From an uncultured Clostridium sp. (GTDB lineage: Bacteria; Bacillota; Clostridia; TANB77; CAG-508): a DNA stretch of 37,261 bases. This document shows positions 23,521-31,200 of the stretch, piece after piece. Position numbers and translations under genes: made by a program. The notes beneath the pieces are model-generated. The model was not told the origin of the DNA. It ran no database searches and saw only the letters and a list, made by a program, of their open reading frames with translations. Positions within the stretch are counted from its first letter, which is position 1. Every line of letters starts with the position of its first letter. The stretch covers positions 1-37,261 of the forward strand of contig CAMNMV010000008.1 of assembly GCA_946545015.1 (NCBI GenBank), given 5' to 3'.

Positions 23521-24372
23521 ATGCCGGTTGTACACAAAAAAGAAGATGATGACATAGAGATGGTCATAAATATGACAAATAAAAATAATAAACAAAAAAG
23601 GAAAATTCAAGATGAAAATGAAAGAAAGATACAAAAAAAGAAAAAAAGAAATAAAAAAATAATAAAATGGACAAGCATCATTGTTTTAGTAATAGCTGGA
23701 TTAATTTTTACTTTTGCATCCCCAATATTTAATATTAGTGAAATTAAAGTAGAAAATAATAAAGCTTTATCAGCAGAAAAAATTATAAGTCTATCAAGGT
23801 TAAGTAAAGGAAAAAATATATTTAGATTTTTGAAATCTGATGTAGAAAAAAATATAAAAGAAGACACATATGTTGAGGATGTCACAATTACTAGAAACCT
23901 TCCAGGAACAGTTGTTATAAATGTTAAAGAAAGAAATAGGGATTTTAGTGTTAAGCTAATGAATAGTTTTGCTTATATAAATAATCAAGGATATATATTA
24001 GAAATTTCAGAAGAAGATATAGGTATACCAGTATTACAAGGTATAGAAACACCGGAAGAAAATATACAACCAGGTAATAGATTAGATACAAATGATTTGA
24101 AAAAACTTGAAGTTGTAATTTCAATAATGACATTAGCAAAAGAAAATGAAATGGAATCAAAAATAAAAACTATTGACATTTCAAATAAAAATGAATATAT
24201 TTTATATTTAGAAGATAATAAAATGGCTAATTTAGGAAATAGTAAAAATCTAAATACAAAAATGTTGTATGTGAAGAAACTTATGGAATTAGAAGCGGGA
24301 AAAGAAGGAACAATATTTGTAAATGGAGACTTTTCAAATAAATTTAAAGCATATTTTAGAGAAAAAGTATAG
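23521..24372 (+). CDS. ftsQ: Cell division protein FtsQ/DivIB
   Basis: A 283-aa bitopic membrane protein of the divisome. The N-terminal cytoplasmic part (1-48) is highly charged and Lys-rich; one transmembrane helix follows (about 50-68, WTSIIVLVIAGLIFTF). Next is a POTRA domain (FNISEIKVENNKALSAEKIISLSRLSKGKNIF) and the FtsQ/DivIB domain with VTITRNLPGTVVINVKER and YINNQGYIL. ATG 23521 is preceded by GAGGTG; the ORF's earlier codon at 23512 overlaps that site. Known: the complex with FtsL/DivIC regulates septal peptidoglycan synthesis. The DUF881 gene begins 19 nt downstream. Confidence 0.93.
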   Translation: MPVVHKKEDDDIEMVINMTNKNNKQKRKIQDENERKIQKKKKRNKKIIKWTSIIVLVIAGLIFTFASPIFNISEIKVENNKALSAEKIISLSRLSKGKNIFRFLKSDVEKNIKEDTYVEDVTITRNLPGTVVINVKERNRDFSVKLMNSFAYINNQGYILEISEEDIGIPVLQGIETPEENIQPGNRLDTNDLKKLEVVISIMTLAKENEMESKIKTIDISNKNEYILYLEDNKMANLGNSKNLNTKMLYVKKLMELEAGKEGTIFVNGDFSNKFKAYFREKV

Positions 24373-24391
24373 ACGGGAGGTACCAAGTATT

Positions 24392-25114
24392 ATGAATAAA
24401 CTCAAAATAAGTATAGTTTTGGGATTAATGTGCGTTGCATTAACTTATGGAGTATTAATGCAAATTAAAACTGTAGAAAATTCAAATGTAACAGTAAGTA
24501 AAAACTATGAAGAAAATAACTTAAGGGCAGAAGTACTTAAATTTAAAGAAAAATATGATAATAGAGTAAGAGATATAGAAAAATTAGAAAAGGAATTAGA
24601 AACTGAAAGAAAAAATGCTGCACAAAATAATGCAGAATTAGAAAAATCAGAAAGTCAAATAAAAAAATCAAATAAGATGATTGGATTATCAGAAGTCAAA
24701 GGACCTGGAGTAATAGTAACACTTAAAGATGGTAAACAGAATACTTCAAATTTATTAAATGCTATGGATTTAATGATACATGATATCGATGTATTAAGTG
24801 TAATAAATGAATTGAAAAATGCAGGGGCAGAAGCTATATCCATAAATGATCAAAGAATAGTATCAACATCTGCTATTTTATGCGATGGAAATGTCGTAAC
24901 TATAAATAAAGTAAAAGTAGGGGCACCATTTGTTATAAAAGCAATTGGATTACCAGAAAGTTTATCAGCATTAGAAAGACCAGGTGGATATATTGAATTA
25001 TTAAAAAGTTATTCAATAGAAGCAAGCTTAGAAAAAAGTAATGAAATAACTATTCCAAAATATGCGGGAAAACTAGAATATACTTATGGGAAAAGTATAT
25101 TATCTAACGAATAA
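24392..25114 (+). CDS. DUF881 family membrane protein (first paralog)
   Basis: A 240-aa protein. A transmembrane helix (about 5-25, ISIVLGLMCVALTYGVLMQ) is followed by a coiled coil (about 45-95) and the DUF881 domain: SEVKGPGVIVTLKD, DIDVLSVINELKNAGAEAISINDQRI, and PFVIKAIGLPESLSALERPGGYI. The family commonly sits between ftsQ and sbp in Firmicutes and is presumed to act at the division site; its function is not established. Start is ATG 24392, behind GGGAGG; the ORF's upstream ATG at 24323 lies inside ftsQ. A similar gene follows at once. Confidence 0.9.
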   Translation: MNKLKISIVLGLMCVALTYGVLMQIKTVENSNVTVSKNYEENNLRAEVLKFKEKYDNRVRDIEKLEKELETERKNAAQNNAELEKSESQIKKSNKMIGLSEVKGPGVIVTLKDGKQNTSNLLNAMDLMIHDIDVLSVINELKNAGAEAISINDQRIVSTSAILCDGNVVTINKVKVGAPFVIKAIGLPESLSALERPGGYIELLKSYSIEASLEKSNEITIPKYAGKLEYTYGKSILSNE

Positions 25115-25164
25115 TAAAAAACAATGTATAAAAATTAATCAATTAATAAGTGAGGAATGGTATT

Positions 25165-25863
25165 ATGAAAAAAGGCAAAATAACTATGATAATAACTGTT
25201 GCAGTAGCATGTTTTGCATTAACAGCAGTAATGTTTATGCAATTTAAAATTGTTAATGAAACAGATATTACATCAATAGAAACAATGAGGGAAGAGGAAT
25301 TAAGAACAGAACTTGCAGGTTGGAAAGAAAAGTATAAAGAAGCAGAACAGCAATATGTTGAAATTCAAGGAAAAGTAGAAGATTATAAGAATAAGAAAGA
25401 ATCAAATATTGAAACAGCAGCACTTATTCAAGCAGAATTGGAACAAACAAATAGTTTGGTAGGATTAACAGATATTCAGGGACAAGGAATTGAAATTACA
25501 ATAAAAGAGATGCAAGATGAGGATTTTTCAAGAATAACAGCTAGTGATTTAATAAGTATAGTTAATTCATTAAAAAGTGCAGGAGCAGAAGCGATATCTA
25601 TAAATGATGAGAGATTAATAAATATGTCAGATATAGTTGATATCAGAGATACATTTATAAAAGTAAATAGTCAAAGAATATTAGCTCCTTATGTGATAAA
25701 AGCCATAGGAAATAAATCATATTTAGAAAGTGCATTGCTAGGTGTAGGAGGATATGCAGAACAATTGAAGAATATTGGACATGATGTAAAAATTACTCAA
25801 ATGGATAATGTATTAGTAAAAAAATATAATTCGGAAATTAATTATAAATATATAAGTGATTAG
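25165..25863 (+). CDS. DUF881 family membrane protein (second paralog)
   Basis: A 232-aa paralog of the preceding gene with the same layout: a TM helix (about 6-26), a coiled coil (about 45-85), then LTDIQGQGIEITIKE, IVNSLKSAGAEAISINDERL and PYVIKAIGNKSYLESALLGVGGY. The shared AGAEAISIND core shows duplication; the rest has diverged. ATG 25165 is taken as the start; the ribosome site (GTGAGG) is weak and somewhat far. Sbp follows after 14 nt. The two paralogs may form a hetero-oligomer (inference). Confidence 0.88.
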   Translation: MKKGKITMIITVAVACFALTAVMFMQFKIVNETDITSIETMREEELRTELAGWKEKYKEAEQQYVEIQGKVEDYKNKKESNIETAALIQAELEQTNSLVGLTDIQGQGIEITIKEMQDEDFSRITASDLISIVNSLKSAGAEAISINDERLINMSDIVDIRDTFIKVNSQRILAPYVIKAIGNKSYLESALLGVGGYAEQLKNIGHDVKITQMDNVLVKKYNSEINYKYISD

Positions 25864-25877
25864 TATGGAGGTTAATT

Positions 25878-26258
25878 ATGATTTTAATAGCGATTATTTT
25901 AGGATGTGTTTTAGGGGCGATATTGGGAATAAATGCTCCAATGATTTCATATACTTATTCAAGTTATTTAGCAATAGCAATAATAGCGGCTTTAGACTCT
26001 GTATTTGGAGGAATTGCTTCAGTGGTTAATAAAAAATTTGATATAAAAATATTTATATCTGGATTTTTTGGAAATGCAATTCTTGCAATATTATTAACAA
26101 TGCTAGGCGAAAAATTAAATGTAGATATTTATTTGGCAGCAATTGTTGTATTTGTATGGAGAATGTTTATAAATTTAGCTATAGTAAGAAGATATTATGT
26201 AGAAAAATGGACAAATAAATTATCTAAAAAAGATGAAAAAGAAATTGAAAAAAATTAA
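25878..26258 (+). CDS. sbp: Small basic protein Sbp (DUF1290)
   Basis: A 126-aa polytopic membrane protein with about four hydrophobic segments (3-20, 28-48, 60-80, 86-106) and a basic tail, YYVEKWTNKLSKKDEKEIEKN. Family features LGCVLGAILGINAP and YLAIAIIAALDSVFGGI are clear. B. subtilis sbp lies upstream of ftsA as here; no function is firmly known. The start follows TGGAGG. Confidence 0.9.
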   Translation: MILIAIILGCVLGAILGINAPMISYTYSSYLAIAIIAALDSVFGGIASVVNKKFDIKIFISGFFGNAILAILLTMLGEKLNVDIYLAAIVVFVWRMFINLAIVRRYYVEKWTNKLSKKDEKEIEKN

Positions 26259-26311
26259 TTAAAACTTGACAAATAAATAATATATAACTAAAATACATTA
26301 TGGCTATAAAG

Positions 26312-26351
26312 AAATCCCACAGTTAAATGAAAACTGTGGGATTGTATTTTT
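26312..26351 (+). terminator. Terminator after sbp
   Basis: A perfect 12-bp stem AATCCCACAGTT/AACTGTGGGATT (26312-26323/26332-26343), followed by GTATTTTTAC. It ends the murA-ftsQ-DUF881-DUF881-sbp unit. Confidence 0.85.
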
Positions 26352-26518
26352 ACTGAAATATAAATGAAAAATGCGAAAATTAGAAGAAAAAGAAGATAAA
26401 AAGTATAGAAAATTAGATGAAAAAAATGCAACATTTTTAGCAAATTCAGCAGTGGCAAATGTTTAGAAAATTTGTTACAAAAATGTTACAAAAATATTAC
26501 AAAAAAATAACAAATTCT
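26352..26518 (+). other. Gene-free spacer upstream of ftsA with phased TTACAAAAA repeats
   Basis: The 332-nt gap between sbp and ftsA holds the sbp terminator, a weak 31-codon ORF without a ribosome site (26371-26466, rejected), and repeats of GTTACAAAAAT at 26474, 26485 and 26496 (11-bp period). These repeats end close to the ftsA -35 and could be an UP-like or operator element. Confidence 0.5.
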
Positions 26519-26519
26519 A

Positions 26520-26548
26520 TTGACAATTATTTTAAAATGTATTATAAA
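26520..26548 (+). promoter_or_regulatory. Sigma-A promoter of ftsA
   Basis: TTGACA (26520-26525), 17 bp, TATAAA (26543-26548), with an A/T-rich repeat region directly upstream. Confidence 0.75.
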
Positions 26549-26590
26549 TATCACTAGAAAAATTATTACTTGGAAAATGGAGGAATTAAC

Positions 26591-27820
26591 TTGGCTATAG
26601 GAGATATCATAGTAGGTATTGATATAGGGACTACCAAAGTTTGTACAGTTGTAGGAGAAGTAAATAACTTTGGACAAATAGAAACTATAAGCAGTACATC
26701 ATATAAGTGTAGTGGACTAAAAAAAGGAAAAATTATTAACGAAGATGAAATTAGTTTAAGCATAGCTAAAACTATTAAAGATGCCGAAGATGAAACAAAT
26801 TTAAAAATAAATTCAGCTTATGTAACTATTCCAGGTAAATATGTAACAATAGTACAAAACAGTATAGCAAAAGAAGTTAAGGATAAATATTCAGGTATAT
26901 CTGCAAAAGATGTTCAAAGTGCAATAGCTCAAATAAAAGATATAGAATTACCTGAAGGACAAGCATTAGTTGATATAGTACTTGATAAAATTACATTAGA
27001 TAATGGGACAGTAGTAACAGATCCTGTTGGAAGTTTAAGCTCTAATTTTACAGTAAATGCACAAATAATATTGGCAGATAAAGAGTATGTTAGAAAATTA
27101 AATTCAATATTTAAAAAGGCAGGATTAGAAATAGATGGTATAGTTCCTACAACATTAGCTGAAAGAAATCTTATATTAGATACTAATGAACTTCATGACA
27201 ATATAATGTTATTAGATATAGGGGCTGGAAATATAGATATAGGAGTGTTTGAAGGACAAACATTTATATATACTAATTCAATCCCTGTGGGTGGAGATAA
27301 TATTACAAACGATATTGCAATGGTGTTGAATATATCAGAAGAAGAAGCTGATAAATTGAAAAGACAATATGGTTTGGCATTAAAATCATTTATAGATAAT
27401 GATAATGATATAATATTAAACACTTGCAAAGATACATCTAAAAACAAGATTATCAAAAGTTCAGAATTAATAGAAATAATTGAAGCTAGAATTGAGGAAA
27501 TGTTTGCAATAATAAATAGAGATATAACAATGCAAGGAATAAAACAAAAAATTAACAATGTTATATTAACAGGACAGGGGATTGTAAATATTAACAAAAG
27601 TGATGTTGCTGGAAAAATTAATTTAAATATACCAGTAAAAATAGCAACAGGAAGAGCGATTAGTACAGTAAGACCAAGCTTTAGAACAAGTTATGCATTA
27701 GTTAGATATATAGCTGCAAAACCTTTTGCAAAAACTGTTTCAAGCAGTATAGATAATCAAACTAATGAAAGCTTCTTTAAAAATGCAATAGAAAGAATAA
27801 AAGAATTTTTCTATAGTTAA
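26591..27820 (+). CDS. ftsA: Cell division protein FtsA
   Basis: A 409-aa actin-fold ATPase that tethers FtsZ to the membrane. Phosphate-binding loop 1 IVGIDIGTTKVCTVVGEV is at the N-terminus, the SHS2 region follows (INSAYVTIPGKYV), phosphate loop 2 is MLLDIGAGNIDIGVF, and NVILTGQGIVNI marks the adenosine site. The C-terminus ENAIERIKEFFYS is the amphipathic membrane-targeting helix. Start is TTG 26591 with GGAGG 7 nt upstream; an in-frame TTG at 26570 lies before that site. FtsZ follows after 62 nt. Confidence 0.95.
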   Translation: MAIGDIIVGIDIGTTKVCTVVGEVNNFGQIETISSTSYKCSGLKKGKIINEDEISLSIAKTIKDAEDETNLKINSAYVTIPGKYVTIVQNSIAKEVKDKYSGISAKDVQSAIAQIKDIELPEGQALVDIVLDKITLDNGTVVTDPVGSLSSNFTVNAQIILADKEYVRKLNSIFKKAGLEIDGIVPTTLAERNLILDTNELHDNIMLLDIGAGNIDIGVFEGQTFIYTNSIPVGGDNITNDIAMVLNISEEEADKLKRQYGLALKSFIDNDNDIILNTCKDTSKNKIIKSSELIEIIEARIEEMFAIINRDITMQGIKQKINNVILTGQGIVNINKSDVAGKINLNIPVKIATGRAISTVRPSFRTSYALVRYIAAKPFAKTVSSSIDNQTNESFFKNAIERIKEFFYS

Positions 27821-27882
27821 AATCAAATTAATTAGTTATTAAATTTTAAAAATAAATAAAAAATTAAGGGAGGAAGAACTAA

Positions 27883-29001
27883 ATGATGGAATACGATGAT
27901 AACAACATAACAATGATGGATGGAACAGCTACAATTAAAGTAATAGGTGTAGGAGGGGCTGGAAACAATGCTGTAAACAGAATGATTGATTCTGGAATCA
28001 AAGGTGTTGATTTTATAGCTGTAAATACAGATAGACAAGCTTTACAAACATCAAAAGCAAGTACTAAAATACAAATAGGAGAAAAAGTAACAAGAGGATT
28101 AGGAGCAGGTGCAAACCCAGATATTGGAGCACAATCTGCAGATGAAAATAAATCAGAAATAGCTGAAGTATTAAGAGGAGCTGACATGGTATTTGTTACA
28201 GCCGGAATGGGTGGAGGAACAGGTACAGGTGCTGCACCAATAGTTGCTGCAACAGCTAAAGAAATGGGAATATTAACAATAGGTGTTGTTACAAAACCAT
28301 TTACATTTGAAGGAAAGAAAAGACTTTCACAAGCTGAACGTGGAATTGAAAGCTTAAAAGGAAAAGTAGATACATTAGTTGTAATACCAAATGATAAATT
28401 ATTACAAATAATTGATAGAAAAACATCAATAATTGAAGCATTCAAAATGGCAGATGACGTTTTAAGACAAGGTGTACAAGGTATATCAGATTTAATAGCA
28501 GTACCAGGTCTTGTAAACTTAGACTTTGCTGATGTTAAAACAATAATGTTAAATACAGGTATGGCACATATGGGTGTTGGTAGAGCATCAGGAGAAAATA
28601 GAGCAGAAGATGCTGCAAAAGAAGCTATTGAAAGTCCATTATTAGAAACTTCAATCGAAGGAGCTAGAGGAGTTATTATAAACATAACAGGTGGAGAAAG
28701 TTTAGGACTACATGAAGTTAATACAGCTGCTGAATTAGTACAAAGAAGTGTAGACCCAGAAGCAAACATAATCTTTGGTACAGTTACAGATCCAAATATG
28801 GAAGATGAAATTCAAATTACAGTTATTGCAACAGGATTTGAAAAAAATGAAACAATTTCTAGTATTGGTGTAGATAATATAGTATCAAAAACATGGGAAA
28901 AGAAAATCAATTCTATTCCATCAAATTCAGAAATCGGTGCAACACAAAATGACTTAGATATTCCAGCATTTTTAAGAAAAAATAAAAATAAAAATATGTA
29001 A
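27883..29001 (+). CDS. ftsZ: Cell division GTPase FtsZ
   Basis: The 372-aa tubulin-like protein that forms the Z ring. [16 protein letters not shown] is at the N-terminus, the tubulin signature [10 protein letters not shown] is at residues 110-119, and the T7 synergy loop [11 protein letters not shown] is near 212. The C-terminal peptide [11 protein letters not shown] is the docking tail for FtsA and other partners. GGGAGGAAG precedes two adjacent ATG codons (27883 and 27886); either may be used. A reading frame of 296 codons on the opposite strand inside the gene is a codon-bias shadow. A strong terminator ends the ftsAZ unit. Confidence 0.98.
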   Translation: MMEYDDNNITMMDGTATIKVIGVGGAGNNAVNRMIDSGIKGVDFIAVNTDRQALQTSKASTKIQIGEKVTRGLGAGANPDIGAQSADENKSEIAEVLRGADMVFVTAGMGGGTGTGAAPIVAATAKEMGILTIGVVTKPFTFEGKKRLSQAERGIESLKGKVDTLVVIPNDKLLQIIDRKTSIIEAFKMADDVLRQGVQGISDLIAVPGLVNLDFADVKTIMLNTGMAHMGVGRASGENRAEDAAKEAIESPLLETSIEGARGVIINITGGESLGLHEVNTAAELVQRSVDPEANIIFGTVTDPNMEDEIQITVIATGFEKNETISSIGVDNIVSKTWEKKINSIPSNSEIGATQNDLDIPAFLRKNKNKNM

Positions 29002-29021
29002 TTAAGTGCATAGTAGATATT

Positions 29022-29058
29022 AAAAGAAATAATCGAAAAAACTCGATTATTTCTTTTT
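29022..29058 (+). terminator. Terminator after ftsZ
   Basis: A perfect 15-bp stem (29022-29036/29043-29057) around GAAATAATCGA, followed by a T run. Confidence 0.85.
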
Positions 29059-29124
29059 TTCTACAATAAGAAAAGACAGCTTTTTCAAAATATAAGTAGT
29101 AAAATACAAAAACAGGTGATGAAA

Positions 29125-30009
29125 ATGACTATTTATATTGATGTGGTTTTTATAGAAAATTTAGTTATGAACTATATAATACTTATTGCAAATGCATTGA
29201 TACTGAAAATTAAAATTAATCATTTAAGATTAATTTTAGGAAGTTCAGTAGGCGCAATTTATACAGTAGTAGCATATATGTTTCCTAATGAAGCATTTTC
29301 AAATTTTTTTATAAAATTTATACTCTCAATATTAATAGTATACATATCATTCAAGGCTAAAGAGTTGAAAAAATTTTTAAAACAAATAATTGTATTTTAT
29401 TTAACTTCTTTTGTTTTTGGGGGAGCTGCTTTTGCGTTTATATATATTATAAAACCACAAAATATTTTAATGAAAAATGGATTGTTTTTAGGTACATATA
29501 CTTTAAAAACAGTAGTACTTTCAACAATTATTGCTTTTGTAATAATTATTCTAACATTCAAATTTGTAAAAAATAAATTTTCTAAAAAGGATATTTATAA
29601 GGAAATTGATGTTGGCATAGATGGAAAAACAATAAAAGTTAAAGCAATAGTTGATACAGGAAATATGTTAAAAGAACCGATTACAGGAAAGCCAGTAATG
29701 GTTATAGAGCATACATGCTTTTATGATGTTCTACCAAAAGAAATATTGGATAATTTAGAAAAAATACTAGGGGGTGATTTAGAAAATATTAGTGAAGAAA
29801 TAAGAAATACATATTTGACAAGATTAAAATTCATTCCATTTTCATCACTAGGAAAACAAAATGGGATGATACTTGGGATTTCTCCACAGTTTATTAAAAT
29901 TTGTGGAGAAGAAGATAGAAAAATTAAAGATATTATAGTTGGAATATATAATAAATCTCTTACAAAAGATGGTAGTTATAGAGCACTTATAGGGATGGAT
30001 ATTATATAG
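29125..30009 (+). CDS. spoIIGA: Sporulation sigma-E processing peptidase SpoIIGA
   Basis: A 294-aa membrane-embedded aspartic protease that cuts the pro-sequence from pro-sigma-E in the mother cell. The N-terminal half has five hydrophobic segments, opening with IYIDVVFIENLVMNYIIL as in the family. The C-terminal domain has the aspartic-protease motif AIVDTGNMLKEPITGKPVMVIE (catalytic Asp about residue 176) and later RALIGMDII. ATG 29125 is preferred because it matches the family start and sits six bases after AGGTG; GTG 29116 and ATG 29119 are upstream alternatives. sigE follows after 17 nt. TAAAAT (29100-29105) may be its -10; no clear -35 or exact 0A box is seen. Confidence 0.93.
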   Translation: MTIYIDVVFIENLVMNYIILIANALILKIKINHLRLILGSSVGAIYTVVAYMFPNEAFSNFFIKFILSILIVYISFKAKELKKFLKQIIVFYLTSFVFGGAAFAFIYIIKPQNILMKNGLFLGTYTLKTVVLSTIIAFVIIILTFKFVKNKFSKKDIYKEIDVGIDGKTIKVKAIVDTGNMLKEPITGKPVMVIEHTCFYDVLPKEILDNLEKILGGDLENISEEIRNTYLTRLKFIPFSSLGKQNGMILGISPQFIKICGEEDRKIKDIIVGIYNKSLTKDGSYRALIGMDII

Positions 30010-30026
30010 GTTTAGGAGGATGAAAT

Positions 30027-30764
30027 ATGAATATAAAAGAATTCGTTAAAAATGGGATAAATACAATTTGCGCAAAATATCTAAATGATAAAAATGAAAT
30101 TGAATATTTACCAATATTTTATATAGCTGGAAGTCAAACACTTCCTCCACCTTTAGAACCTGAAGAAGAGGAAAAATATATAAAACAATTAGAAAATGAA
30201 GATAATTTGATAGCAAGACAAACTCTTGTAGAAAGAAATTTGAGATTAGTAGTTTATATAGCAAAAAAATTTGAGAATACAGGTATTGGGATAGAAGACT
30301 TAATTTCAATCGGAACAATAGGACTAATGAAAGGGGTAAATACTTTTAAAATAGACAAAAAAATAAAACTTGCAACATATGCTTCAAGATGTATTGAAAA
30401 TGAAATTTTAATGTTCTTAAGAAAAAATAATAAAACCAAAGGGGAAGTTTCGATAGATGAACCTTTAAATAAAGACGGAGATGGAAATGAATTATTACTT
30501 TCAGAAATATTGGGGACTGATCCAGATATAACATCTAGAAATATAGAAGATGAGGTAGATAAAAAATTATTAAAGGCATCAATATTAAAATTAAATGCAA
30601 GAGAAAAAAATATAATGGAAATGAGATTTGGATTTATAACAGGAAAAGAAAAAACACAAAAAGAAGTAGCGGATGAACTTGGAATATCTCAAAGTTACAT
30701 ATCGAGATTAGAAAAGAAGATAATAAACAAAATGAAAAAAGATATATCGAGTAAGATAGGATAA
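30027..30764 (+). CDS. sigE: RNA polymerase sporulation sigma factor SigE (pro-sigma-E)
   Basis: A 245-aa mother-cell sigma factor. The first 31 residues form the inhibitory pro-sequence; the segment [13 protein letters not shown] corresponds to the processing site before Tyr in B. subtilis. Region 2 shows [32 protein letters not shown] and [19 protein letters not shown]. Region 4 has [14 protein letters not shown] and the helix-turn-helix [29 protein letters not shown] precedes the ATG. In most spore formers sigG follows directly; here three genes intervene. Confidence 0.96.
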   Translation: MNIKEFVKNGINTICAKYLNDKNEIEYLPIFYIAGSQTLPPPLEPEEEEKYIKQLENEDNLIARQTLVERNLRLVVYIAKKFENTGIGIEDLISIGTIGLMKGVNTFKIDKKIKLATYASRCIENEILMFLRKNNKTKGEVSIDEPLNKDGDGNELLLSEILGTDPDITSRNIEDEVDKKLLKASILKLNAREKNIMEMRFGFITGKEKTQKEVADELGISQSYISRLEKKIINKMKKDISSKIG

Positions 30765-30804
30765 TTATATATAATTTGAAATGAAAAAGATTATAAATAA
30801 AATG

Positions 30805-30833
30805 TTGCAAATAAAATATTTATGATATATAAT
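30805..30833 (+). promoter_or_regulatory. Sigma-A promoter of the pilin-like gene
   Basis: TTGCAA (30805-30810), 17 bp, TATAAT (30828-30833), 31 nt before the ATG. Confidence 0.6.
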
Positions 30834-30863
30834 TTATTAAACTAATGATTAGGGGGAATAAAA

Positions 30864-31088
30864 ATGCTACAAATAAAACAAAGTCAAAAAGGTGTAACAC
30901 TTGTTGCTTTAGTTATTACTATTATAGTATTATTAATATTAGCAGCTGTTAGTATTGCTGCAATAAACCCAGGAGATGGATTGATTGAAAATGCATCTGA
31001 TGCTAGAGACAATTGGAATGAGGCTATAGATAAAGATGAAGATAGAATGGATGAAATTTTAGAAATGAATAATAAAATAAATAATTAA
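30864..31088 (+). CDS. Small type IV pilin-like protein
   Basis: A 74-aa protein with a prepilin-type N-terminus: basic MLQIKQSQKG, cleavage glycine, then a hydrophobic helix VTLVALVITIIVLLILAA. It resembles the KGxTLxALVITIIVLLILAGV group abundant in Clostridia. The +5 glutamate of true pilins is replaced by Ala and +1 is Val rather than Phe. The remainder (about 40 residues) is a short acidic helix with NPGDGLIENASDARDNWNEA; the usual large globular head is absent. AGGGGG precedes the ATG. It has its own promoter and terminator. No pilus assembly genes are in the window. Function unknown. Confidence 0.8.
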   Translation: MLQIKQSQKGVTLVALVITIIVLLILAAVSIAAINPGDGLIENASDARDNWNEAIDKDEDRMDEILEMNNKINN

Positions 31089-31104
31089 ATTTATAATTTA
31101 AGCC

Positions 31105-31145
31105 AAAAAACAAATTTTGAAAAATTATCAAAATTTGTTTTTTTT
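31105..31145 (+). terminator. Terminator of the pilin-like gene
   Basis: A 16-bp stem of AAAAAACAAATTTTGA (31105-31120) with its complement (31128-31143), followed by further T. Confidence 0.85.
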
Positions 31146-31150
31146 AATTG

Positions 31151-31179
31151 TTGATTTAAATAATTGGTTATATTATAAT
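31151..31179 (+). promoter_or_regulatory. Sigma-A promoter of the 651-aa gene
   Basis: TTGATT (31151-31156), 17 bp, TATAAT (31174-31179), followed by AAAGGAGGGG and the ATG at 31201. Confidence 0.65.
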
Positions 31180-31200
31180 TTTTTAGAAAGGAGGGGAGAT

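Noticed and set aside
26371..26466. 31-aa frame between sbp and ftsA
   Set aside because: No ribosome site, no promoter directly upstream, and it follows a terminator; composition is ordinary spacer-like.
27879..28769. 296-codon open frame on the minus strand across ftsZ
   Set aside because: ftsZ is certain on the + strand; the antisense frame is a product of codon bias, has no ribosome site, and encodes a low-complexity Ser/Pro/Ile-rich sequence.
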